Source: Nocardia amamiensis (GTDB lineage Bacteria > Actinomycetota > Actinomycetes > Mycobacteriales > Mycobacteriaceae). From it: DNA of 64,000 nucleotides. Position numbers and translations under genes: made by a program. Within the stretch, counting starts at the first letter, position 1; each line of letters opens with the position of its first letter. The notes beneath the pieces are model-generated. The model did not search any database, was not told the DNA's origin, and saw nothing but the letters and a program-made list of their open reading frames with translations. The stretch is taken from contig NZ_JADLQX010000032.1 of NCBI RefSeq assembly GCF_015477605.1, forward strand, positions 1 through 64,000, read 5' to 3'. Below are positions 24,861-32,405 of the stretch, one piece after another.

Positions 24861-26102
24861 ATGACACGACGTGGTCCGGATTCCTGCCCAGGTGTGCTGC
24901 GGCTGCACCAGGCAGCCGACGGTCCCCTGGCGCGGATCCGGGTGCCCGGTGGCCTGCTGAACCCCGCTCAGTTGCAGGCGCTGGCGGAGTCAGCCCGTGA
25001 CCTGGCGGACGGGAACATCGAACTCACCTCTCGCGGCAACATCCAATTGCGGCAGGTACGCGACGCGGCGGCGTTGACAGACCGGCTCGCCGCCGTTGGG
25101 CTCCTGCCCAGCCACACGCACGAGCGGGTGCGCAACATCATCGCCTCGCCGCTGTCCGGACGCGTCGGCGGCCTGGCGGACCTGCGCGCGCTGGGCCCCG
25201 CGCTGGACGCCGGTCTGCTCGCCGCGCCACGGCTGGCCGAATTGCCCGGCCGGGTGCTGTTCACCCTCGACGACGGTCGCGGCGACGTCAGCGGGCTCGG
25301 CGCCGACATCGGGGTGCATGCGATCGGCGCGGAGGAGTTCGCGCTCCTCCTGGCGGGCCGCGACAGCGGCGTCCGTCTCCGAGCCGCCGACACGATCGAG
25401 GTCATGCTGGCCGCGGCGCACGGATTCCTGGATCTGCGCGGCGAGGACGCGGGACGGTGGCGGTTGCACGACATCGAACAGGGCGCTGATCGGGTGGTCG
25501 ATCTCCTCGGGCTCTCCCCGGTCGCAGATCGGCTCGAATTACCCGTGCGCCGAAGCCTTCCGATCGGCTGGCTGGAGCAGGAAGACGGGTTGGTCGGCCT
25601 CGGCGCCGGTGTGCGCCTCGGCTGCCTGCCCGCCCGCACCGCCGAATTCCTCGCCGCGGTCGAGCGACCGATCGTCGTCACGCCGTGGCGCGGCCTGGTG
25701 GTGGCCGACCTCGAGGCGTGGGCTGCCGAGCAGGTCGTGCGCGTGCTGGCCCCGATGGGTTTGATCTTCGACGCCGACTCGCCATGGCTTCTGGTCAGCG
25801 CCTGCGCCGGGCAACCCGGTTGCGCGAAGTCGCATACCGACGTCCGGGCCGATGTATCCGAGGCGGTCGACACGGGTCGTGTGCTGCCCGCGGCCTACCC
25901 CCTCGAGCATGGAGCGAATGACCGGGATGCCGACCCCGAAAAGGCTGCGCCGCGGCAAGTCTCGGAGCCTCCCCGGATCGCCGCTACGGATATTTCGGTG
26001 GCCGGGCGTCAACATTGGTCCGGCTGCGACCGCCGCTGCGGCCGCCCCCGGGATCAGGTCACCGATATCGTCGCGACAGACGAGGGTTACCGCATCGGCT
26101 GA
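24861..26102 (+). CDS. cobG: Precorrin-3B synthase CobG
   Basis: A 413-aa protein related to sulfite/nitrite reductases. The N-terminal half has LLNPAQLQALAESARDLADG and ELTSRGNIQLRQV, the ferredoxin-like repeat. The Fe-S ligands are the C-x5-C of SACAGQPGCAKS and the C-x3-C of WSGCDRRCGRP near the C-terminus. CobG hydroxylates precorrin-3A at C20 with molecular oxygen, the defining step of the aerobic cobalamin route. The gene is followed not by cobH but by a convergent dimethylargininase-like gene. No riboswitch is seen in its 97-base leader. Confidence 0.92.
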   Translation: MTRRGPDSCPGVLRLHQAADGPLARIRVPGGLLNPAQLQALAESARDLADGNIELTSRGNIQLRQVRDAAALTDRLAAVGLLPSHTHERVRNIIASPLSGRVGGLADLRALGPALDAGLLAAPRLAELPGRVLFTLDDGRGDVSGLGADIGVHAIGAEEFALLLAGRDSGVRLRAADTIEVMLAAAHGFLDLRGEDAGRWRLHDIEQGADRVVDLLGLSPVADRLELPVRRSLPIGWLEQEDGLVGLGAGVRLGCLPARTAEFLAAVERPIVVTPWRGLVVADLEAWAAEQVVRVLAPMGLIFDADSPWLLVSACAGQPGCAKSHTDVRADVSEAVDTGRVLPAAYPLEHGANDRDADPEKAAPRQVSEPPRIAATDISVAGRQHWSGCDRRCGRPRDQVTDIVATDEGYRIG

Positions 26103-26119
26103 TCGTCGCCAGGCCTGCG

Positions 26120-26965
26120 TCACCTTCCATGGATCTCGAGGGTGCAGCACTTGACGGATCCGCCCGCCTTGAGCAGCTCGGACATCTCGATCCCGACCGG
26201 GTGGTAGCCGCGCTCGCGCAGGGATTCGCTCAGATCGGTGGCGCGGCTGCTGAGGAATACGTTGACACCGTCGCAGACACCGTTCAATCCGAGCACCGCC
26301 GCGTCCTCGTCGGTCGCCACGATAGCGTCGGGGTAAAGCTCGGCGAGAATCGCGCGGGCCGCCGGGCTGAAGGCGGGCGGGTAATAGGCGACGGTGCGAT
26401 CGTCCAGCGGAAGCAGCACCGTATCCAGGTGGTAGAAGCGCGGGTCGACCAATTCCAGGGACACCACCGGCAGACCGAAGTGCCGCGACACCTCCTCGTG
26501 CGCCGCAAGCGAACTGCGGAATCCCATACCTGCCAAGAGCCGATCACCGACCAGAAGGAAATCACCTTCCCCTTCGTTCAATTCCTTGGCGGCCACAAGA
26601 TTCGGCAGCCCGGCCGCGGCGAACCATTCGTGGTAGGCGGGACCTTCGGCAGCGCGTTCCCGGTGCGTGAAGCGGGCCGACATCGCCCGGTCGCCGACGA
26701 TCAGACCACCGTTGGCTGCGAACACCATGTCGGGCAGGCCCGGGATGCCGGACACCACCTCGACCGTGTGCCCGTATGCCGCATAGGTGGCGCGCAGCGT
26801 CTCCCACTGTTGGATCGCCAGGTCGCGGTCGACGGGTTCGGCGGGATTCATCCAGGGGTTGATCGAATAGGTGACGTCGAAGTAATCGGGTCGGCACATG
26901 ACGAATCGGCGCGGCGACGAACCACGGGCGGCGGCCTCGACTTGGAGGGTGGCTACAGACGTCAA
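26120..26965 (-). CDS. Dimethylarginine dimethylaminohydrolase-like amidinohydrolase
   Basis: A 281-aa protein of the amidinotransferase/DDAH superfamily. DYFDVTYSINPWM and DMVFAANGG form the substrate-binding region, FYHLDTVLLPL holds the catalytic His, and GGSVKCCTLE near the C-terminus holds the nucleophile (Cys273 by alignment). It hydrolyses methylated arginine or related guanidines; the mycobacterial counterpart Rv2323c is next to an Lrp-type gene as here. ATG 26965 begins MTSVATLQVEAAARG. It is divergent from the Lrp gene and converges with cobG, so it interrupts the cobG-cobH pair. Confidence 0.85.
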   Translation of the reverse strand: MTSVATLQVEAAARGSSPRRFVMCRPDYFDVTYSINPWMNPAEPVDRDLAIQQWETLRATYAAYGHTVEVVSGIPGLPDMVFAANGGLIVGDRAMSARFTHRERAAEGPAYHEWFAAAGLPNLVAAKELNEGEGDFLLVGDRLLAGMGFRSSLAAHEEVSRHFGLPVVSLELVDPRFYHLDTVLLPLDDRTVAYYPPAFSPAARAILAELYPDAIVATDEDAAVLGLNGVCDGVNVFLSSRATDLSESLRERGYHPVGIEMSELLKAGGSVKCCTLEIHGR

Positions 26966-27022
26966 CGGAACTCCCGGAGGTCAGCGGGGACTTTCAGCTG
27001 AGACGAAGGTAAGTCGACTACT

Positions 27023-27081
27023 ATTGCGTCAGAAACAACGATTTATTGCGTATTTCGGCCGTAGAACTACTGATCATTGCG
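27023..27081. promoter_or_regulatory. Three spaced ATTGCG repeats, candidate Lrp binding region
   Basis: ATTGCG occurs at 27023, 27045 and 27076 in the AT-rich 136-bp gap between the divergent DDAH-like and Lrp-type genes. Spacings are 22 and 31 bp, close to two and three helical turns, so all three face the same side of the DNA. The third is embedded in the palindrome TTGCGCAA. This suits a multimeric Lrp-type regulator. Confidence 0.5.
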
Positions 27082-27101
27082 CAAACCACTGAGGATGTGA
27101 T

Positions 27102-27539
27102 GTGGACGACCTCGATCGGCGGATTCTCGAACAGCTGCTGAAGCACGCGCGCGCCTCGTTCCAGGAGATCGGCAGCGCGGTCGGGCTGTCCGCGCCGGCG
27201 GTCAAGCGGCGGGTCGATCGGTTGGTCGCGAACAAGCAGATCACCGGATTCACCGCGTTGGTCAACCCGGCCGCGCTGGGCTGGAAGACGGAGGCATACG
27301 TCGAGGTCTACTACCGCGACAACATCTCCCCCGCCGAATTGAAACGCAGCCTGGAACCGATCCCGCAGGTGGTCGGCGTGTGGACCATCGCGGGGGAGGC
27401 CGACGCGCTGGTGCACGTGATGGCCACCGACATGGCCGAGATCGAGGTGACCGTGGAGCGGATCCGGGAGAACGCGCGCGTCGGACGCACGCGGAGTTCG
27501 ATCGTCATGTCCCGGATCCTCGAGCGTCCGCGAACCTGA
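27102..27539 (+). CDS. Lrp/AsnC-family transcriptional regulator
   Basis: A 145-aa protein. The N-terminal HTH is MDDLDRRILEQLLKHARASF, then GLSAPAVKRRVDRL. The C-terminal RAM domain has TEAYVEVYYRD and VWTIAGEADALVHVMATDM. The start is GTG 27102 with GAGG seven bases upstream. As in Rv2324, it is divergent from a DDAH-like gene, and is likely to control it in response to arginine, ornithine or another amino acid. A hairpin follows at 27590, upstream of cobH. Confidence 0.93.
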   Translation: MDDLDRRILEQLLKHARASFQEIGSAVGLSAPAVKRRVDRLVANKQITGFTALVNPAALGWKTEAYVEVYYRDNISPAELKRSLEPIPQVVGVWTIAGEADALVHVMATDMAEIEVTVERIRENARVGRTRSSIVMSRILERPRT

Positions 27540-27589
27540 GCGGGCAACGTCATCCGGGCGAAACATCGTGCGGCGGTGCACCCCGCAAC

Positions 27590-27607
27590 CCGGACCGCCC
27601 GGTCCGG
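27590..27607. terminator. Hairpin between the Lrp gene and cobH
   Basis: CCGGACCG, two bases, CGGTCCGG: an 8-bp perfect inverted repeat 50 bases after the lrp stop and 25 before the cobH start. It may terminate lrp transcription or shape the cobH leader. A tight 2-base loop would open to 7 bp with 4 bases. Confidence 0.4.
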
Positions 27608-27631
27608 ACCCGCACCCATAGGGTGGAGCGC

Positions 27632-28267
27632 ATGTCCGACGTACGTGCCAGCTACCTGACCGACGGGGCCGAGATCTACCGTCGCTCGTTCGCGACCATC
27701 CGCGCCGAGGCCGATCTCAGCCGGTTTCCGCCGGACGTGGCGCAAGTGGCGGTGCGGATGATCCACGGCTGTGGCCAGGTAGATCTCGCCGAGGACATCG
27801 CCTTCTCGCCCGGGGTCGTCGCGGCGGCGCGGGCTGCGCTGCGTGCGGGCGCGCCGATTCTGTGTGACGCGACCATGGTCGCCTCCGGTGTGACCAGAAA
27901 ACGACTGCCCGCCGACAACGAGGTGGTGTGCACCCTCGCCGATCCGCGCGTCCCCGAATTGGCGTCCGCTCTGGGCACCACCCGCTCCGCTGCCGCGCTC
28001 GAACTGTGGCGCGACCGCCTCGAGGGCGCCGTCGTCGCGATCGGCAACGCGCCGACGGCGCTGTTCCATCTGCTCGATCTGCTGGACGCGGGCGCAGCCC
28101 GGCCCGCCGCCGTGCTCGGCATTCCCGTCGGATTCGTCGGAGCCGCCGAATCCAAGGACGCGCTGATCGCGACCGGCGGCATCGAGTACCTCACGGTCCG
28201 CGGCAGGCGCGGCGGCAGCGCGATCACCGCATCCGCGCTGAACGCGATTGCGAGCGAACAGGAATGA
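27632..28267 (+). CDS. cobH: Precorrin-8X methylmutase CobH
   Basis: A 211-aa protein. MIHGCGQVDLAEDIAFSPG holds the catalytic His45 that moves the C11 methyl group to C12 to give hydrogenobyrinate. GAPILCDATMVASGVTR and AIGNAPTALFHLLDLL are family motifs. The start is ATG 27632 with GGTGGAG upstream. The stop overlaps the start of cobIJ by ATGA, indicating translational coupling. Length matches the family. Confidence 0.96.
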   Translation: MSDVRASYLTDGAEIYRRSFATIRAEADLSRFPPDVAQVAVRMIHGCGQVDLAEDIAFSPGVVAAARAALRAGAPILCDATMVASGVTRKRLPADNEVVCTLADPRVPELASALGTTRSAAALELWRDRLEGAVVAIGNAPTALFHLLDLLDAGAARPAAVLGIPVGFVGAAESKDALIATGGIEYLTVRGRRGGSAITASALNAIASEQE

Positions 28268-29832
28268 GCGCACCGGGGAAACTGTGGGGCGTCGGACTCG
28301 GCCCCGGCGATCCGGAGCTGGTGACGGTCAAGGCGGCCAAGGTGATCGAGGCGGCGGACGTCATCGCGTTCCACAGTGCGCGCCACGGTCGCAGCATCTC
28401 CCGCCGCATCGCCGCGCCGTACATGCGCCAGGGTCAGCTCGAGGAGCACCTCGTCTACCCGGTGACCACCGAGACCACCGACCATCCCGGCGGCTACCAA
28501 GGCGCGATCGACGAGTTCTACGAACACGCCGCCGAGCGCCTGGCCGCGCACCTGGCAGCGGGCCGCTCGGTGGCGTTGCTCGCCGCGGGTGACCCGCTGT
28601 TCTACAGCTCCTACATGCACATGCACCGCCGGCTGGCCGACCGGTTCGAGACCGAGATCATCCCGGGTATCACCTCGGTGAGCGCGGCGTCGGCCGCGTT
28701 GGGCACGCCGCTGGTCGAAGGCGAACAGGTGCTCACGGTGCTGCCGGGCACCATGCCGGTGGACGAACTCACCCGGCGCCTCCGAGCGACCGACGCAGCC
28801 GCGATCATGAAGCTCGGCCGCACCTATCCCGGTGTGCGCCAGGCTCTTGCCGATTCGGGCCGGCTCTCCGGCGCCTATTACGTCGAGCGCGCGAGCACCA
28901 CCGAGCAGCGCGTCCTGCACGCCGACGCGGTGGACGACACAGAGGTCCCCTACTTCTCCATCACCCTTGTTCCGGGCCCGGAACCGACTACGCCGCTGCC
29001 CAGCGCCGAGCCGAATCCAGCTGCCTGTCAGCCGATGACCCATGCGGCAGCGACCGGGCGAGTCGGCGAGGTCGTCGTCGTTGGACTGGGTCCCGGCGCG
29101 CCGGAATGGACCACCGACGAGGTGCGCGCGGCATTGGCGGACGCCACCGATCTGGTCGGCTACACCACCTACTTGAACCGGGTGCCACCACGACCTGGCC
29201 AGCGCCGCCACGCCAGCGACAACCGGGTGGAGTCCGAGCGCGCGGCCATGGCCTTGGATCTGGCCACGCGGGGCGCGCGGGTAGCGGTCGTTTCCTCGGG
29301 TGACCCAGGGGTTTTCGCGATGGCGGCGGCCGTGCTGGAAGAAGCAGCGGACCCGCGGTGGCGCGAGGTGCCGGTACGGGTGCTTCCCGGACTCACCGCG
29401 GCCAACGCGGTGGCGAGCCGGGTCGGTGCGCCGCTCGGACACGACTATGCGATGATCTCGCTCTCCGATCGGCTCAAGCCATGGGATGTCGTGGCAGAAC
29501 GTCTTTCCGCCGTCGCGGCGGCCGACATGGCCATCGCGGTCTACAACCCGGCGTCATCGCAGCGCACCTGGCAGGTCGGCGCGATGCGGGACCTGCTGCT
29601 GGAGCACCGCAAGCCCGATACGCCCGTCGTCGTCGGGCGTGACGTCGGCGGGCCGGCCGAGTCGGTGCGCGTGGTGACGCTCGGCGATCTCGACCCCGCC
29701 GAGGTGGACATGCGCACGCTGCTGATCATCGGCGCGTCGACCACGACCGCGTTCGCGACCGGCCACGGTACCCGCGTCTACACCTCCCGGCGCTACGGGA
29801 CGATCCGCGACGCGGCGGCCGACAACGCGTAG
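28264..29832 (+). CDS. cobIJ: Fused CobI-CobJ: precorrin-2 C20- and precorrin-3B C17-methyltransferase
   Basis: A 522-aa fusion of two SAM-dependent tetrapyrrole methylases. CobI covers about residues 1-240, starting LWGVGLGPGDPELVTVKAAK with LAAGDPLFYSS. CobJ covers about residues 260-522, starting VVVVGLGPGAPEWTTDEV, with VVSSGDPGVFAMAAAV and ALADATDLVGYTTYL. A Pro/Ala-rich linker (PGPEPTTPLPSAEPNPA) joins them. The fused enzyme catalyses two steps flanking CobG in the aerobic pathway. It is fused likewise in mycobacteria (Rv2066). Its ATG overlaps the cobH stop. Confidence 0.95.
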   Translation: MSAPGKLWGVGLGPGDPELVTVKAAKVIEAADVIAFHSARHGRSISRRIAAPYMRQGQLEEHLVYPVTTETTDHPGGYQGAIDEFYEHAAERLAAHLAAGRSVALLAAGDPLFYSSYMHMHRRLADRFETEIIPGITSVSAASAALGTPLVEGEQVLTVLPGTMPVDELTRRLRATDAAAIMKLGRTYPGVRQALADSGRLSGAYYVERASTTEQRVLHADAVDDTEVPYFSITLVPGPEPTTPLPSAEPNPAACQPMTHAAATGRVGEVVVVGLGPGAPEWTTDEVRAALADATDLVGYTTYLNRVPPRPGQRRHASDNRVESERAAMALDLATRGARVAVVSSGDPGVFAMAAAVLEEAADPRWREVPVRVLPGLTAANAVASRVGAPLGHDYAMISLSDRLKPWDVVAERLSAVAAADMAIAVYNPASSQRTWQVGAMRDLLLEHRKPDTPVVVGRDVGGPAESVRVVTLGDLDPAEVDMRTLLIIGASTTTAFATGHGTRVYTSRRYGTIRDAAADNA

Positions 29833-29852
29833 GATCGCCTGACGCACCGGAG

Positions 29853-30323
29853 ATGGGAGGGAACTTGGCCGCGACACTGGCGGAGTTGACGCTGCGCACG
29901 CGAGCCTTGGAGGCACGGGCCACCGCGACCGAGCAATCGCTCGACGAGCAGGGCGTCGTCTTGGGCGAACTCGCGGGACTCACCCGGAAAGCACTGGACG
30001 GCATCGATCGGCTCGACCGGCGGGTGGAGAAGATCGAGAATGCTGTCACAGAGCTTCGTGAGGACGTCGGCGAGCTGCGCGAGAACGTCGGCGGACTGCA
30101 GGAGAGCGTCGGTGAGTTGCGCGAGGACGTCAGCGGGCTGCACGACCGTGTCGGCGAGCTCAACCGGCGGGTCACGGTGCTGGAAAAAGGGCAGATCCGG
30201 TTGGAACAGGGTCAGGCCAGGCTGGAACAGGCGCAGACACGATTGGAACAGGGCCAGTCGCGACTGGAGGAGGGCATGACCGAGGTGCTCGCCCGGCTCG
30301 ACCGGTTGGCCGGAAGCGCGTAG
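29853..30323 (+). CDS. Coiled-coil protein with 7-residue repeats
   Basis: A 156-aa, nearly all-helical acidic coiled coil. Residues 48-110 run through ELREDVGELRENVGGLQ-type heptads; 110-140 repeat RLEQGQA / RLEQAQT / RLEQGQS with a 21-base DNA period. No enzyme motif, signal peptide or membrane helix is seen. The ATG at 29853 overlaps the GGGAGGG ribosome binding site, so TTG 29865 four codons on may be the real start. It lies 20 bases after cobIJ and before a PadR gene. A scaffold or adaptor role is possible but not supported by homology. Confidence 0.6.
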   Translation: MGGNLAATLAELTLRTRALEARATATEQSLDEQGVVLGELAGLTRKALDGIDRLDRRVEKIENAVTELREDVGELRENVGGLQESVGELREDVSGLHDRVGELNRRVTVLEKGQIRLEQGQARLEQAQTRLEQGQSRLEEGMTEVLARLDRLAGSA

Positions 30324-30338
30324 TCCACCCGTTCCGGT

Positions 30339-30359
30339 AACATTCCACTATGGAATGTT
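30339..30359. promoter_or_regulatory. PadR-type operator upstream of padR-like gene
   Basis: AACATTCCA, three bases, TGGAATGTT: a perfect 9-bp inverted repeat containing ACAT and ATGT, the halves typical of PadR sites. It lies 20 bases before the TTG start of the PadR gene and so suits autorepression. Confidence 0.65.
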
Positions 30360-30378
30360 CAGCAGAAGGGAGCAGTCG

Positions 30379-30909
30379 TTGACCAACGCTACGACCACGC
30401 GCAAGTCGCTGAACTCCACGGCGGCGTCGTTGCTCGGATTTCTGCACGAAGGTCCCATGTCGGGGTGGGACCTGGTGGCCACGGCGCAAGACCGCATCGG
30501 CGACTTCTGGACGATCACGCAGAGTCAGGTCTATCGGGAGCTCGCCGCCATGGACGCGGCTGGACTGGTCGAGAAGGGCGAGACCGGCGCGCGAGAACGC
30601 ACGCCGTATCACATCACCGACGCCGGGCGAGAGGCGTTCCTGGAATGGGTGGCCCGCGATCCCGGCGGCGAGACCATCCGGGTGCCGCTGCTGCTCACAC
30701 TGTCGTTCGGCGAACATCTGGACCGTGATCGGCTCGACGGCATCATCGCGGCCAACCGGGATATCCACCAGGAGCGGCTGGCGCGGTACCTCGCCGAGGA
30801 TCCGGAGACGATGTCGGCTTTCGCCCGCGCCACATTGGATTTCGGGATCCGCTACGAGCGGGCGGTGCTGGACTGGTTCGATCACCTGCCCGAGCTTCTC
30901 GGCCGTTGA
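30379..30909 (+). CDS. PadR-family transcriptional regulator
   Basis: A 176-aa protein. The winged helix runs from LLGFLHEGPMSGWDLVATA through FWTITQSQVYRELAAMDAAG to TPYHITDAGREAFLEW; the C-terminal helices (ETMSAFARATLDFGIRYERA) form the Vir/PadR dimer domain. TTG 30379 was chosen as the start: AAGGGAG lies 6 bases before it, and the upstream in-frame ATG at 30355 is inside the operator palindrome. The gene it controls besides itself is not evident; the coiled-coil gene is upstream. Confidence 0.88.
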   Translation: MTNATTTRKSLNSTAASLLGFLHEGPMSGWDLVATAQDRIGDFWTITQSQVYRELAAMDAAGLVEKGETGARERTPYHITDAGREAFLEWVARDPGGETIRVPLLLTLSFGEHLDRDRLDGIIAANRDIHQERLARYLAEDPETMSAFARATLDFGIRYERAVLDWFDHLPELLGR

Positions 30910-30957
30910 TCGTCACAGGTCGCGACGGCTCTTTCCGAGATACGAGCACGCCAGGGA

Positions 30958-31713
30958 TCAACCGCGCCCGAGCTCGATTCGTTTCTCGCGCAGCCAATCC
31001 ATCGCCTGGGCAACGGTTTCCACGACCTGCACGCCCTCCGGCAGCGGCGGGCGGTCGATCACGACGACCGGAATTCCGGCCTCGCCGGCGGCGGCCAGCT
31101 TCGCTTCGGTCTGATCGCCGCCGCTGTCTTTGGTGACGAGCACATCGATCCGGTGCTGTGCGATCAGCCGCGATTCGTTCTCGAGCTTGAAAGGTCCTCG
31201 GGCGAGCAGGATTTCGCGTCGAGGCGGCAACGGTCCCGCTGGCGGATCGATGGCTCGGATCAGGAACCACTGCCGCTGCTGTCCCGCGAAGGCGTCCACG
31301 CCTTGACGGCCGATGGTCAGGAACACACGCTCGCCGAGCGTCGCGGTCACCTGCGCCGCCGCGGCGAGATCGGGCACCCGCACCCATCGATCCCCCGGCC
31401 GGTCCGGCCAGTTCGGCCGCCGCAGGCACAGCAGCGGCACACCCGAATCACCTGCGGCCGCAGCGACGTTGGCACTGATGGCCGCCGCGAATGGATGGGT
31501 GGCGTCCACGACAGCGGTCACGTCGTTGTCCGCGATCCAGGAACGCAGTCCCTCCGCGCCACCGAAGCCACCGACCCGCACCGCGCCCTCGGGCAACCGG
31601 GGCGCACGCACACGACCGGCGAGCGAGGACACGATCTCGAATCCTCGCTCGCCGGAAGCGATGTGGGCGAGGTCCCGGGCTTCCCGGGTGCCGCCCAGAA
31701 TCAGAATTCTCAG
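30958..31713 (-). CDS. cobK: Precorrin-6A reductase CobK, with a CTG start
   Basis: A 251-aa protein: ILILGGTREARDLA at the start (nucleotide-binding), AVVDATHPFAAAISANVAAA and VLVTKDSGGDQTEAKLAAA are CobK motifs. It reduces precorrin-6A to 6B with NADPH. No ATG, GTG or TTG lies near the conserved start. The only suitable codon is CTG 31713, whose bases overlap the TGA stop of the preceding gene (CTGA). This suggests translational coupling to the glycine-zipper protein, with no separate ribosome binding site. ATT 31707 is a less likely alternative. Confidence 0.9.
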   Translation of the reverse strand: MRILILGGTREARDLAHIASGERGFEIVSSLAGRVRAPRLPEGAVRVGGFGGAEGLRSWIADNDVTAVVDATHPFAAAISANVAAAAGDSGVPLLCLRRPNWPDRPGDRWVRVPDLAAAAQVTATLGERVFLTIGRQGVDAFAGQQRQWFLIRAIDPPAGPLPPRREILLARGPFKLENESRLIAQHRIDVLVTKDSGGDQTEAKLAAAGEAGIPVVVIDRPPLPEGVQVVETVAQAMDWLREKRIELGRG

Positions 31714-32327
31714 GGCTGGCCGCTGAAGTAGGCGATACCCGCGTTCAGCAGCGACGGGCCGCCCGCGACGGCCAGGCCGATCAGCGCGCCGAGCACGGCG
31801 CCGGGCAGGATGCCGACGCCGAAGAAGACGATGCCGACGGCGGCGCCGATCAGGCCGCCGACCAGGGCACCGAGCGAGGCGCGCTGCAACTCGGCGAAGA
31901 ACCACTCCTGTGCGCCGATGAATTCGGCAGCGACCGGCGCGTTCGCGGTCGGAGCGACCTGCGGCGTCAGCGTGAGCTGCCTGCCCTCGTCGGCGACGTT
32001 CGCGGCGATCTGGACCTCTTGGCCCTTGGCCGTCGCGGTGAGCGGAATCGTGGTGACGGTCTCGCCCGCGGAATTCTTCAGGGTGACCGAGTGATTGTCG
32101 GCATCGACGTCGAACGCGCCGCCGGTCACGCTGGTGACCACCGACTTACCCGCCTCGGCCAGCCGCAGCGTGTAGCCGACGCCCTGGTCGGTGCCGGTGA
32201 CCGTGGGCTCCGCGGCCGGCTGGTCCTGCACCGCGGGCGGCGTGGGCGCGGCGTAGGCGGTACCGGCGGTGACTCCGGTGGCGGCGACGGCCAACAATGC
32301 GGTAGCGGCGAACTTCTTGTATTTCAT
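31710..32327 (-). CDS. Glycine-zipper secreted/membrane protein (paralogue 2) within the cobalamin operon
   Basis: A 205-aa protein with signal peptide MKYKKFAATALLAVAATG and likely cleavage after TAYAA. The middle (GVGYTLRLAEAGKS, TGGAFDVDAD, LTLTPQVAP) and the C-terminal glycine-rich hydrophobic segment (LGALVGGLIGAAVGIVFFGV, then LPGAVLGALIGLAVAGG) match the protein at 16133-16663. GGGGAG precedes ATG 32327. It lies between cobL and cobK, the place of cobM in M. tuberculosis, and its stop overlaps the cobK start. Function is unknown; an envelope role linked to corrinoid handling is only a guess from position. Confidence 0.75.
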   Translation of the reverse strand: MKYKKFAATALLAVAATGVTAGTAYAAPTPPAVQDQPAAEPTVTGTDQGVGYTLRLAEAGKSVVTSVTGGAFDVDADNHSVTLKNSAGETVTTIPLTATAKGQEVQIAANVADEGRQLTLTPQVAPTANAPVAAEFIGAQEWFFAELQRASLGALVGGLIGAAVGIVFFGVGILPGAVLGALIGLAVAGGPSLLNAGIAYFSGQP

Positions 32328-32405
32328 CTATCTCCCCAACAGGAACCGGATTTCCGATCATGACCGGAACTCGGCCCCGACCCTACCCCGTGACCGATAA
32401 CGCGT

